NCBI GenBank assembly: GCA_963556195.1 | Contig: CAUVYP010001208.1 | Location: 5,828,001 to 5,892,000 of the forward strand | From: Sepiola atlantica | Taxonomy: Eukaryota > Mollusca > Cephalopoda > Sepiida > Sepiolidae | Length of the DNA: 64,000 nucleotides | Direction of reading: 5' to 3' | Part shown: positions 37,831 to 50,850 of the stretch, in pieces | Numbering within the stretch: position 1 is the first letter of the stretch | How the letters are laid out: the number at the start of each line of letters is the position of its first letter | Made by a program: the position numbers and the translations under genes | The notes under the pieces: model-generated | What the model saw: only the letters and a program-made list of their open reading frames with translations | Told to the model about the DNA's origin: nothing | Database searches by the model: none

Positions 37831-40434
37831 TTAGCGCGTTTTAAAGTTGATATCGCTTTTGTTTATAACTTCCACATTTATTCGAATTGTGCAACGAAAC
37901 TTTGCACAGATTAGCGGAGTCACATGTTCTACTGAAGTACCAAGTTTCAGAAGTGCAGCTCTTGTACTGCCGGAGATATGTCGATACAAACTGAATACGC
38001 AAAACATCAACAAAATTTAGCGCGTTTTAAAGTTGATATCGCTTTTGTTTATAACTTCCACATTTATTCGAATTGTGCAACGATACTTTGCACAGAGTAG
38101 CGGAGTCACATGTTTAACTGAAGTACCAAGTTTCAGAAGTGCAGCTCTTGTACTGCCGGTGATATGTCGATACAAACTGAATACGCAAACTATCAACAAA
38201 ATTTAGTGCGATTTAAAGTTGATATCGCTTTTGTTTATAACTTCCACATTTATTCGAATTGTGCAACGAAACTTTGCACAGATAAGCGGAGTCACATGCT
38301 CTACTGAAGTACCAAGTTTCAGAAGTGCAGCTCTTGTACTGCCGGAGATATGTCGATACAAACTGAATACGCAAAACATCGACAAAATTTAGCGCGTTTT
38401 AAAGTTGATATCGCTTTTGTTTATAACTTCCACATTTATTGGAATTGTGCAACGAAACTTTGCACACATTAGCGGAGTCACATTTTCTACTGAAGTACCA
38501 AGTTTCAGAAGTGCAGCTCTTGTACTGCCGGAGATATGTCGATACAAACTGAATACGCAAAACATCAACAAAATTTAGCCCGTTTTAAAGTTGATATCGC
38601 TTTTGTTTATAACTTCCACATTTATTCGAATTGTGCAACGAAACCTTGCAGACAGTCGCGGAGGCACATTTTCTACTGAAGTACCAAGTTTCAGAAGTGC
38701 AGCTCTTGTACTCCCGGAGATATGTCGATACAAACTGAATACGCAAAACATCAACAAAATTTAGCGCGTTTTAAAGTTGATATCGCTTTTGTTTATAACT
38801 TCCACATTTATTCGAATTGTGCAACGAAACTTTGCACAGATAAGCGGAGTCACATGTTCTACTGAAGTACCAAGTTTCAGAAGTGCAGCTCTTGTACTGC
38901 CGGAGATATGTCGATACAAACTGAATACGCAAAACATCAACAAAATTTAGCGCGTTTTAAAGTTGATATCGCTTTTGTTTATAACTTCCACATTTATTCG
39001 AATTGTGCAACGAAACTTTGCACAGATTAGCGGAGTCACATGTTCTACTGAAGTACCAAGTTTCAGAAGTGCAGCTCTTGTACTGCCGGAGATATGTCGA
39101 TACAAACTGAATACGCAAAACATCAACAAAATTTAGCGCGTTTTGAAGTTGATATCGCTTTTGTTTATAACTTCCACATTTATTCGAATTGTGCAACGAT
39201 ACTTTGCACAGATTAGCGGAGTCACATGTTCTACTGAAGTACCAAGTTTCAGAAGTGCAGCTCTTGTACTGCCGGAGATATGTCGATACAAACTGAATAC
39301 GCAAAACATCAACAAAATTTAGCGCGTTTTAAAGTTGATATCGCTTTTGTTTATAACTTCCACATTTATTCGAATTGTGCAACGATACTTTGCACAGATT
39401 AGCGGAGTCACATGTTCTACTGAAGTACCAAGTTTCAGAAGTGCAGCTCTTGTACTGCCGGTGATATGTCGATACAAACTGAATACGCAAAACATCAACA
39501 AAATTTAGCCCGTTTTAAAGTTGATATCGCTTTTGTTTATAACTTCCACATTTATTCGAATTGTGCAACGAAACTTTGCAGACAGTCGCGGAGGCACATT
39601 TTCTACTGAAGTACCAAGTTTCAGAAGTGCAGCTCTTGTACTGCCGGAGATATGTCGATACAAACTGAATACGCAAAACATCGACAAAATTTAGCGCGTT
39701 TTAAAGTTGATATCGCTTTTGTTTATAACTTCCACATTTATTCGAATTGTGCAACGAAACTTTGCACACATTAGCGGAGTCACATATTCTACTGAAGTAC
39801 CAAGTTTCAGAAGTGCAGCTCTTGTACTGCCGGAGATATGTCGATACAAACTGAATACGCAAAACATCAACAAAATTTAGCCCGTTTTTAAGTTGATATC
39901 GCTTTTGTTTATAACTTCCACATTTATTCGAATTGTGCAACGAAACTTTGCAGACAGTCGCGGAGGCACATTTTCTACTGAAGTACCAAGTTTCAGAAGT
40001 GCAGCTCTTGTACTGCCGGAGATATGTCGATACAAACTGAATACGCAAAACATCAACAAAATTTAGCGCGTTTTAAAGTTGATATCGCTTTTGTTTATAA
40101 CTTCCACATTTATTCGAATTGTGCAACGAAACTTTGCACAGATTAGCGGAGTCACATTTTCTACTGAAGTACCAAGTTTCAGAAGTGCAGCTCTTGTACT
40201 GCCGGAGATATGTCGATACAAACTGAATACGCAAAACATTAACAAAATTTAGCGCGTTTTAAAGTTGATATCGCTTTTGTTTATAACTTCCACATTCATT
40301 CGAATTGTGCAACGAAACTTTGCAGACAGTCGCGGAGACACATGTTCTACTGAAGTATTAAGTTTCAGAAGTGCAGCTCTTGTACTGCCGGAGATATGTC
40401 GATACAAACTGAATACGCAAAACATCAACAAAAT
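37831..40434. repeat. Satellite block, 14-monomer right-domain unit, copy 1
   Basis: Order of types: B, Y, K, M, D, B, B, Y, Y, D, M, D, A, C. The first nine monomers recur at 40435-42108, shifted by 2604 bases. Linked rare markers are AGAGTAGCGG with TGTTTAACTG (38017), TATTGGAATTG in M (38389), CGAAACCTTG in D (38575) and TTTTGAAGTTG at 39133. The M at 39691 has CACATATTC, shared with 42109. The final C, at 40249, has GTATTAAG, shared with 43783. Confidence 0.93.
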
Positions 40435-42480
40435 TTAGCGCGTTTTAAAGTTGATATCGCTTTTGTTTATAACTTCCACATTTATTCGAATTGTGCAACG
40501 AAACTTTGCACAGATTAGCGGAGTCACATGTTCTACTGAAGTACCAAGTTTCAGAAGTGCAGCTCTTGTACTGCCGGAGATATGTCGATACAAACTGAAT
40601 ACGCAAAACATCAACAAAATTTAGCGCGTTTTAAAGTTGATATCGCTTTTGTTTATAACTTCCACATTTATTCGAATTGTGCAACGATACTTTGCACAGA
40701 GTAGCGGAGTCACATGTTTAACTGAAGTACCAAGTTTCAGAAGTGCAGCTCTTGTACTGCCGGTGATATGTCGATACAAACTGAATACGCAAACTATCAA
40801 CAAAATTTAGTGCGATTTAAAGTTGATATCGCTTTTGTTTATAACTTCCACATTTATTCGAATTGTGCAACGAAACTTTGCACAGATAAGCGGAGTCACA
40901 TGCTCTACTGAAGTACCAAGTTTCAGAAGTGCAGCTCTTGTACTGCCGGAGATATGTCGATACAAACTGAATACGCAAAACATCGACAAAATTTAGCGCG
41001 TTTTAAAGTTGATATCGCTTTTGTTTATAACTTCCACATTTATTGGAATTGTGCAACGAAACTTTGCACACATTAGCGGAGTCACATTTTCTACTGAAGT
41101 ACCAAGTTTCAGAAGTGCAGCTCTTGTACTGCCGGAGATATGTCGATACAAACTGAATACGCAAAACATCAACAAAATTTAGCCCGTTTTAAAGTTGATA
41201 TCGCTTTTGTTTATAACTTCCACATTTATTCGAATTGTGCAACGAAACCTTGCAGACAGTCGCGGAGGCACATTTTCTACTGAAGTACCAAGTTTCAGAA
41301 GTGCAGCACTTGTACTGCCGGAGATATGTCGATACAAACTGAATACGCAAAACATCAACAAAATTTAGCGCGTTTTAAAGTTGATATCGCTTTTGTTTAT
41401 AACTTCCACATTTATTCGAATTGTGCAACGAAACTTTGCACAGATAAGCGGAGTCACATGTTCTACTGAAGTACCAAGTTTCAGAAGTGCAGCTCTTGTA
41501 CTGCCGGAGATATGTCGATACAAACTGAATACGCAAAACATCAACAAAATTTAGCGCGTTTTAAAGTTGATATCGCTTTTGTTTATAACTTCCACATTTA
41601 TTCGAATTGTGCAACGAAACTTTGCACAGATTAGCGGAGTCACATGTTCTACTGCAGTACCAAGTTTCAGAAGTGCAGCTCTTGTACTGCCGGAGATATG
41701 TCGATACAAACTGAATACGCAAAACATCAACAAAATTTAGCGCGTTTTGAAGTTGATATCGCTTTTGTTTATAACTTCCACATTTATTCGAATTGTGCAA
41801 CGATACTTTTCACAGATTAGCGGAGACACATGTTCTACTGAAGTACCAAGTTTCAGAAGTGCAGCTCTTGTACTGCCGGAGATATGTCGATACAAACTGA
41901 ATACGCAAAACATCAACACAATTTAGCGCGTTTTAAAGTTGATATCGCTTTTGTTTATAACTTCCACATTTATTCGAATTGTGCAACGATACTTTGCACA
42001 GATTAGCGGAGTCACATGTTCTACTGAAGTACCAAGTTTCAGAAGTGCAGCTCTTGTACTGCCGGTGATATGTCGATACAAACTGAATACGCAAAACATC
42101 GACAAAATTTAGCGCGTTTTAAAGTTGATATCGCTTTTGTTTATAACTTCCACATTTATTCGAATTGTGCAACGAAACTTTGCACACATTAGCGGAGTCA
42201 CATATTCTACTGAAGTACCAAGTTTCAGAAGTGCAGCTCTTGTACTGCCGGAGATATGTCGATACAAACTGAATACGCAAAACATCAACAAAATTTAGCC
42301 CGTTTTAAAGTTGATATCGCTTTTGTTTATAACTTCCACATTTATTCGAATTGTGCAACGAAACTTTGCAGACAGTCGCGGAGGCACATTTTCTACTGAA
42401 GTACCAAGTTTCAGAAGTGCAGCTCTTGTACTGCCGGAGATATGTCGATACAAACTGAATACGCAAAACATCAACAAAAT
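40435..42480. repeat. Satellite block, 11 monomers: right-domain unit, copy 2
   Basis: Order of types: B, Y, K, M, D, B, B, Y, Y, M, D. It carries the same TGTTTAACTG, TATTGGAATTG, CGAAACCTTG and TTTTGAAGTTG markers as copy 1. Compared with copy 1 it lacks the D between the second Y and M. The Y-like monomer at 41737 is a mosaic with CGATACTTTTC and GGAGACACATG (a C-type tail on an R-type box). B at 41551 has CTGCAGTACC, otherwise a left-domain marker. Confidence 0.92.
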
Positions 42481-43968
42481 TTAGCGCGTTTTAAAGTTGA
42501 TATCGCTTTTGTTTATAACTTCCACATTTATTCGAATTGTGCAACGAAACTTTGCACAGATTAGCGGAGTCACATTTTCTAATGAAGTACCAAGTTTCAG
42601 AAGTGCAGCTCTTGTACTGCCGTAGATATGTCGATACAAACTGAATACGCAAAATATCAACAAAATTTAGCGCGTTTTAAAGTTGATATCGCTTTTGTTT
42701 ATAACTTCCACATTTATTCGAATTGTGCAACGAAACTTTGCAGACAGTCGCGGATAGGCCTTTTCTACTGAAGTACCAAGTTTCAGAAGTGCAGCTCTTG
42801 TACTGCCGGAGATATGTCGATACAAACTGAATACGCAAAACATCAACAAAATTTAGCGCGTTTTAAAGTTGATATCGCTTTTGTTTATAACTTCCACATT
42901 TATTCGAATTGTGCAACGAAACTTTGCACAGATTAGCGGAGTCACATTTTCTACTGAAGTACCAAGTTTCAGAAGTGCAGCTCTTGTACTGCCGGAGATA
43001 TGTCGATACAAACTGAATACGCAAAACATCAACAAAATTTAGCGCGTTTTAAAGTTGATATCGCTTTTGTTTATAACTTCCACATTCATTCGAATTGTGC
43101 AACGAAACTTTGCAGACAGTCGCGGAGACACATGTTCTACTGAAGTACCAAGTTTCAGAAGTGCAGCTCTTGTACTGCCGGAGATATGTCGATACAAACT
43201 GAATACGCAAAACATCAACAAAATTTAGCGCGTTTTAAAGTTGATATCGCTTTTGTTTATAACTTCCACATTTATTCGAATTGTGCAACGAAACTTTGCA
43301 CAGATTAGCGGAGTCACATTTTCTAATGAAGTACCAAGTTTCAGAAGTGCAGCTCTTGTACTGCCGTAGATATGTCGATACAAACTGAATACGCAAAATA
43401 TCAACAAAATTTAGCGCGTTTTAAAGTTGATATCGCTTTTGTTTATAACTTCCACATTTATTCGAATTGTGCAACGAAACTTTGCAGACAGTCGCGGATA
43501 GGCCTTTTCTACTGAAGTACCAAGTTTCAGAAGTGCAGCTCTTGTACTGCCGGAGATATGTCGATACAAACTGAATACGCAAAACATCAACAAAATTTAG
43601 CGCGTTTTAAAGTTGATATCGCTTTTGTTTATAACTTCCACATTTATTCGAATTGTGCAACGAAACTTTGCACAGATTAGCGGAGTCACATTTTCTACTG
43701 AAGTACCAAGTTTCAGAAGTGCAGCTCTTGTACTGCCGGAGATATGTCGATACAAACTGAATACGCAAAACATCAACAAAATTTAGCGCGTTTTAAAGTT
43801 GATATCGCTTTTGTTTATAACTTCCACATTCATTCGAATTGTGCAACGAAACTTTGCAGACAGTCGCGGAGACACATGTTCTACTGAAGTATTAAGTTTC
43901 AGAAGTGCAGCTCTTGTACTGCCGGAGATATGTCGATACAAACTGAATACGCAAAACATCAACAAAAT
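42481..43968. repeat. Tandem 4-monomer higher-order repeat, two copies
   Basis: Two copies of A, E, A, C (42481-43224 and 43225-43968), 744 bases each. The first A of each shares three rare changes: TTCTAATG, CTGCCGTAG and CAAAATATC. The fourth monomer differs: C at 43039 has GTACCAAG but C at 43783 has GTATTAAG, as at 40249. The right-hand copy was therefore joined to a block related to 40249-41364. A relative of the first A, with further private changes, is at 37087. Confidence 0.95.
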
Positions 43969-45456
43969 TTAGCGCGTTTTAAAGTTGATATCGCTTTTGT
44001 TTATAACTTCCACATTTATTCGAATTGTGCAACGAAACTTTGCACAGATTAGCGGAGTCACATGTTCTACTGAAGTACCAAGTTTCAGAAGTGCAGCTCT
44101 TGTACTGCCGGAGATATGTCGATACAAACTGAATACGCAAAACATCAACAAAATTTAGCGCGTTTTAAAGTTGATATCGCTTTTGTTTATAACTTCCACA
44201 TTTATTCGAATTGTGCAACGATACTTTGCACAGAGTAGCGGAGTCACATGTTCTACTGAAGTACCAAGTTTTAGAAGTGCAGCTCTTGTACTGCCGGTGA
44301 TATGTCGATACAAACTGAATACGCAAACTATCAACAAAATTTAGTGCGATTTAAAGTTGATATCGCTTTTGTTTATAACTTCCACATTTATTCGAATTGT
44401 GCAACGAAACTTTGCACAGATAAGCGGAGTCACATGCTCTACTGAAGTACCAAGTTTCAGAAGTGCAGCTCTTGTACTGCCGGAGATATGTCGATACAAA
44501 CTGAATACGCAAAACATCGACAAAATTTAGCGCGTTTTAAAGTTGATATCGCTTTTGTTTATAACTTCCACATTTATTGGAATTGTGCAACGAAACTTTG
44601 CACACATTAGCGGAGTCACATTTTCTACTGAAGTTCCAAGTTTCAGAAGTGCAGCTCTTGTACTGCCGGAGATATGTCGATACAAACTGAATACGCAAAA
44701 CATCAACAAAATTTAGCCCGTTTTAAAGTTGATATCGCTTTTGTTTATAACTTCCACATTTATTCGAATTGTGCAACGAAACTTTGCAGACAGTCGCGGA
44801 GGCACATTTTCTACTGAAGTACCAAGTTTCAGAAGTGCAGCTCTTGTACTGCCGGAGATATGTCGATACAAACTGAATACGCAAAACATCAACAAAATTT
44901 AGCGCGTTTTAAAGTTGATATCGCTTTTGTTTATAACTTCCACATTTATTCGAATTGTGCAACGAAACTTTGCACAGATAAGCGGAGTCACATGTTCTAC
45001 TGAAGTACCAAGTTTCAGAAGTGCAGCTCTTGTACTGCCGGAGATATGTCGATACAAACTGAATACGCAAAACATCAACAAAATTTAGCGCGTTTTAAAG
45101 TTGATATCGCTTTTGTTTATAACTTCCACATTTATTCGAATTGTGCAACGAAACTTTGCACAGATTAGCGGAGTCACATGTTCTACTGAAGTACCAAGTC
45201 TCAGAAGTGCAGCTCTTGTACTGCCGGAGATATGTCGATACAAACTGAATACGCAAAACATCAACAAAATTTAGCGCGTTTTAAAGTTGATATCGCTTTT
45301 GTTTATAACTTCCACATTCATTCGAATTGTGCAACGAAACTTTGCAGACAGTCGCGGAGACACATGTTCTACTGAAGTACCAAGTTTCAGGAGTGCAGCT
45401 CTTGTACTGCCGGTGATATGTCGATACAAACTGAATACGCAAACTATCAACAAAAT
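43969..45456. repeat. Satellite block, 8 monomers: right-domain unit, copy 3
   Basis: Order of types: B, Y, K, M, D, B, B, C. The first seven correspond to 37831 and 40435, including AGAGTAGCGG (44155) and TATTGGAATTG (44527). This copy lacks TGTTTAACTG and CGAAACCTTG, so those two changes arose after it separated from the other two. The last C, at 45271, is a mosaic: a C box and CATTCATTCG, then the CCGGTGATA and CAAACTATC end typical of Y. Confidence 0.92.
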
Positions 45457-48060
45457 TTAGTGCGATTTAAAGTTGATATCGCTTTTGTTTATAACTTCCA
45501 CATTTATTCGAATTGTGCAACGAAACTTTGCACACATTAGCGGAGTCACATTTTCTACTGAAGTACCAAGTTTCAGAAGTGCAGCTCTTGTACTGCCGGA
45601 GATATGTCGATACAAACTGAATACGCAAAACATCAACAAAATTTAGCCCGTTTTAAAGTTGATATCGCTTTTGTTTATAACTTCCACATTTATTCGAATT
45701 GTGCAACGAAACTTTGCAGACAGTCGCGGAGGCACATTTTCTACTGAAGTACCAAGTTTCAGAAGTGCAGCTCTTGTACTGCCGGAGATATGTCGATACA
45801 AACTGAATACGCAAAACATCAACAAAATTTAGCGCGTTTTAAAGTTGATATCGCTTTTGTTTATAACTTCCACATTTATTCGAATTGTGCAACGAAACTT
45901 TGCACAGCTTAGCGGAGTCACATGTTCTACTGAAGTACCAAGTTTCAGAAGTGCAGCTCTTGTACTGCCGGAGATATGTCGATACAAACTGAATACGCAA
46001 AACATCAACAAAATTTAGCGCGTTTTAAAGTTGATATCGCTTTTGTTTATAACTTCCACATTTATTCGAATTGTGCAACGAAACTTTGCAGACACTCGCG
46101 GATAGGCCTTTTCTACTGAAGTACCAAGTTTCAGAAGTGCAGCTCTTGTACTGCCGGAGATATGTCGATACAAACTGAATACGCAAAACATCAACAAAAT
46201 TTAGCGCGTTTTAAAGTTGATATCGCTTTTGTTTATAACTTCCACATTTATTCGAATTGTGCAACGAAACTTTGCACAGATTAGCGGAGTCACATTTTCT
46301 ACTGAAGTACCAAGTTTCAGAAGTGCAGCTCTTGTACTGCCGGAGATATGTCGATACAAACTGAATACGCAAAACATCAACAAAATTTAGCGCGTTTTAA
46401 AGTTGATATCGCTTTTGTTTATAACTTCCACATTCATTCGAATTGTGCAACGAAACTTTGCAGACAGTCGCGGAGACACATGTTCTACTGAAGTACCAAG
46501 TTTCAGAAGTGCAGCTCTTGTACTGCCGGAGATATGTCGATACAAACTGAATACGCAAAACATCAACAAAATTTAGCGCGTTTTAAAGTTGATATCGCTT
46601 TTGTTTATAACTTCCACATTTATTCGAATTGTGTACCGAAACTTTGCACAGATTAGCGGAGTCACATGTTCTACTGAAGTACCAAGTTTCAGAAGTGCAG
46701 CTCTTGTACTGCCGGAGATATGTCGATACAAACTGAATACGCAAAACATCGACAAAATTTAGCGCGTTTTAAAGTTGATATCGCTTTTGTTTATAACTTC
46801 CACATTTATTCGAATTGTGCAACGAAACTTTGCACACATTAGCGGAGTCACATTTTCTACTGAAGTACCAAGTTTCAGAAGTGCAGCTCTTGTACTGCCG
46901 GAGATATGTCGATACAAACTGAATACGCAAAACATCAACAAAATTTAGCCCGTTTTAAAGTTGATATCGCTTTTGTTTATAACTTCCACATTTATTCGAA
47001 TTGTGCAACGAAACTTTGCAGACAGTCGCGGAGGCACATTTTCTACTGAAGTACCAAGTTTAAGAAGTGCAGCTCTTGTACTGCCGGAGATATGTCGATA
47101 CAAACTGAATACGCAAAACATCAACAAAATTTAGCGCGTTTTAAAGTTGATATCGCTTTTGTTTATAACTTCCACATTTATTCGAATTGTGCAACGAAAC
47201 TTTGCACAGATTAGCGGAGTCACATTTTCTACTGAAGTACCAAGTTTCAGAAGTGCAGCTCTTGTACTGCCGGAGATATGTCGATACAAACTGAATACGC
47301 AAAACATCAACAAAATTTAGCGCGTTTTAAAGTTGATATCGCTTTTGTTTATAACTTCCACATTTATTCGAATTGTGCAACGAAACTTTGCAGACACTCG
47401 CGGATAGGCCTTTTCTACTGAAGTACCAAGTTTCAGAAGTGCAGCTCTTGTACTGCCGGAGATATGTCGATACAAACTGAATACGCAAAACATCAACAAA
47501 ATTTAGCGCGTTTTAAAGTTGATATCGCTTTTGTTTATAACTTCCACATTTATTCGAATTGTGCAACGAAACTTTGCACAGATTAGCGGAGTCACATTTT
47601 CTACTGAAGTACCAAGTTTCAGAAGTGCAGCTCTTGTACTGCCGGAGATATGTCGATACAAACTGAATACGCAAAACATCAACAAAATTTAGCGCGTTTT
47701 AAAGTTGATATCGCTTTTGTTTATAACTTCCACATTCATTCGAATTGTGCAACGAAACTTTGCAGACAGTCGCGGAGACACATGTTCTACTGAAGTACCA
47801 AGTTTCAGAAGTGCAGCTCTTGTACTGCCGGAGATATGTCGATACAAACTGAATACGCAAAACATCAACAAAATTTAGCGCGTTTTAAAGTTGATATCGC
47901 TTTTGTTTATAACTTCCACATTTATTCGAATTGTGCAACGAAACTTTGCACAGATTAGCGGAGTCACATGTTCTACTGAAGTACCAAGTTTCAGAAGTGC
48001 AGCTCTTGTACTGCCGGAGATATGTCGATACAAACTGAATACGCAAAACATCAACAAAAT
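45457..48060. repeat. Tandem 7-monomer higher-order repeat, two copies
   Basis: Two copies of M, D, (B or A), E, A, C, B (45457-46758 and 46759-48060), 1302 bases each. Both E monomers (46015 and 47317) carry GACACTCGCGG, a rare form found elsewhere only at 62197 and 63127. The first M has a K-type start (TTAGTGCGATTT), the second does not. The third monomer is B with CACAGCTTAG in copy 1 and A in copy 2. A private GTGTACCG lies at 46632. Confidence 0.94.
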
Positions 48061-50850
48061 TTAGCGCGTTTTAAAGTTGATATCGCTTTTGTTTATAACT
48101 TCCACATTTATTCGAATTGTGCAACGATACTTTGCACAGAGTAGCGGAGTCACATGTTCTACTGAAGTACCAAGTTTCAGAAGTGCAGCTCTTGTACTGC
48201 CGGTGATATGTCGATACAAACTGAATACGCAAAACATCGACAAAATTAAGCGCGTTTTAAAGTTGATATCGCTTTTGTTTATAACTTCCACATTTATTGG
48301 AATTGTGCAACGAAACTTTGCACACATTAGCGGAGTCACATGTTCTACTGAAGTACCAAGTTTCAGAAGTGCAGCTCTTGTACTGCCGGAGATATGTCGA
48401 TACAAACTGAATACGCAAAACATCAACAAAATTAAGCCCGTTTTAAAGTTGATATCGCTTTTGTTTATAACTTCCACATTTATTCGAATTGTGCAACGAA
48501 ACTTTGCAGACAGTCGCGGAGGCACATTTTCTACTGAAGTACCAAGTTTCAGAAGTGCAGCTCTTGTACTGCCGGAGATATGTCGATACAAACTGAATAC
48601 GCAAAACATCAACAAAATTTAGCGCGTTTTAAAGTTGATATCGCTTTTGTTTATAACTTCCACATTTATTCGAATTGTGCAACGAAACTTTGCACAGATT
48701 AGCGGAGTCACATTTTCTACTGAAGTACCAAGTTTCAGAAGTGCAGCTCTTGTACTGCCGGAGATATGTCGATACAAACTGAATACGCAAAACATCAACA
48801 AAATTTAGCGCGTTTTAAAGTTGATATCGCTTTTGTTTATAACTTCCACATTTATTCGAATTGTGCAACGAAACTTTGCAGACAGTCGCGGATAGGCCTT
48901 TTCTACTAGAGTACCAAGTGTCAGAAGTGCAGCTCTTGTACTGCCGGAGATATGTCGATAAAAACTGAATACGCAAAACATCAACAAAATTTAGCGCGTT
49001 TTAAAGTTGATATCGCTTTTGTTTATAACTTCCACATTTATTCGAATTGTGCAACGAAACTTTGCACAGATTAGCGGAGTCACATTTTCTACTGAAGTAC
49101 CAAGTTTCAGAAGTGCAGCTCTTGCACTGCCGGAGATATGTCGATACAAACTGAATACGCAAAACATCAACAAAATTTAGCGCGTTTTAAAGTTGATATC
49201 GCTTTTGTTTATAACTTCCACATTCATTCGAATTGTGCAACGAAACTTTGCACAGATAAGCGGAGTCACATGTTCTACTGAAGTACCAAGTTTCAGAAGT
49301 GCAGCTCTTGTACTGCCGGAGATATGTCGATACAAACTGAATACGCAAAACATCAACAAAATTTAGCGCGTTTTAAAGTTGATATCGCTTTTGTTTATAA
49401 CTTCCACATTTATTCGAATTGTGCAACGAAACTTTGCACAGATTAGCGGAGTCACATGTTCTACTGAAGTACCAAGTTTCAGAAGTGCAGCTCTTGTACT
49501 GCCGGAGATATGTCGATACAAACTGAATACGCAAAACATCAACAAAATTTAGCGCGTTTTAAAGTTGATATCGCTTTTGTTTATAACTTCCACATTTATT
49601 CGAATTGTGCAACGATACTTTGCACAGATTAGCGGAGTCACATGTTCTACTGAAGTACCAAGTTTCAGAAGTGCAGCTCTTGTACTGCCGGGGATATGTC
49701 GATACAAACTGAATACGCAAACTATCAACAAAATTTAGTGCGATTTAAAGTTGATATCGCTTTTGTTTATAACTTCCACATTTATTCGAATTGTGCAACG
49801 AAACTTTGCACAGATAAGCGGAGTCACGTTTTCTACTGAAGTACCAAGTTTCAGAGGTGCAGCTATTGTACTGCCGGAGATATGTCGATACAAACTGAAT
49901 ACGCAAAACATCAACAAAATTTAGCGCGTTTTAAAGTTGATATCGCTTTTTTTTATAACTTCCACATTTATTCGAATTGTGAAACGAAACTTTGCAGACC
50001 GTCGCGGAGACACACGTTCTACTGAAGTACCAAGTTTCAGAAGTGCAGCTCTTGTACTGCCGGAGATATGTCGATACAAACTGAATACGCAAAACATCAA
50101 CAAAATTTAGCGCGTTTTAAAGTTGATATCGCTTTTGTTTATAACTTCCACATTTATTCGAATTGTGCAACAAAACTTTGCACAGATTAGCGGAGTCACA
50201 TTTTCTACTGAAGTACCAAGTTTCAGAAGTGCAGCTCTTGTACTGCCGGAGATATGTCGATACAAACTGAATACGCAAAACATCAACAAAATTTAGCGCG
50301 TTTTAAAGTTGATATCGCTTTTGTTTATAACTTCCACATTTATTCGAATTGTGCAACGAAACTTTGCACAGATTAGCGGAGTCACATGTTCTACTGAAGT
50401 ACCAAGTTTCAGAAGTGCAGCTCTTGTACTGCCGGAGATATGTCGATACAAACTGAATACGCAAAACATCAACAAAATTTAGCGCGTTTTAAAGTTGATA
50501 TCGCTTTTGTTTATAACTTCCACATTTATTCGAATTGTGCAACGATACTTTGCACAGATTAGCGGAGTCACATGTTCTACTGAAGTACCAAGTTTCAAAA
50601 GTGCAGCTCTTGTACTGCCGGTGATATGTCGATACAAACTGAATACGCAAACTATCAACAAAATTTAGTGCGATTTAAAGTTGATATCGCTTTTGTTTAT
50701 AACTTCCACATTTATTCGAATTGTGCAACGAAACTTTGCACAGATTAGCGGAGTCACATGTTCTACTGAAGTACCAAGTTTCAGAAGTGCAGCTCTTGTA
50801 CTGCCGGTGATATGTCGATACAAACTGAATACGCAAAACATCGACAAAAT
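48061..50850. repeat. Satellite block, 15 monomers with two TTAAG junctions
   Basis: Order of types: Y, M, D, A, E, A, B, B, Y, K, C, A, B, Y, K. The Y-to-M and M-to-D junctions both read AAATTAAG, which removes the usual stop codons on both strands and gives the longest open frames of the window. M at 48247 has TATTGGAATTG with an ATGTTC tail. The stretch 49735-50106 is rich in private changes: CACGTTTTC, AGAGGTGCAGC, GCTATTGTA, an eight-T run near 49948, GACCGTCGCGG and CACACGTTC. Confidence 0.91.

Noticed and set aside
48061..48622. The longest frames (about 184 codons minus, 181 plus) as a tandem-repeat protein gene
   Set aside because: They are three monomers fused by the TTAAG junction change. 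The plus and minus frames coincide and the same change occurs at many other places as a lineage marker.
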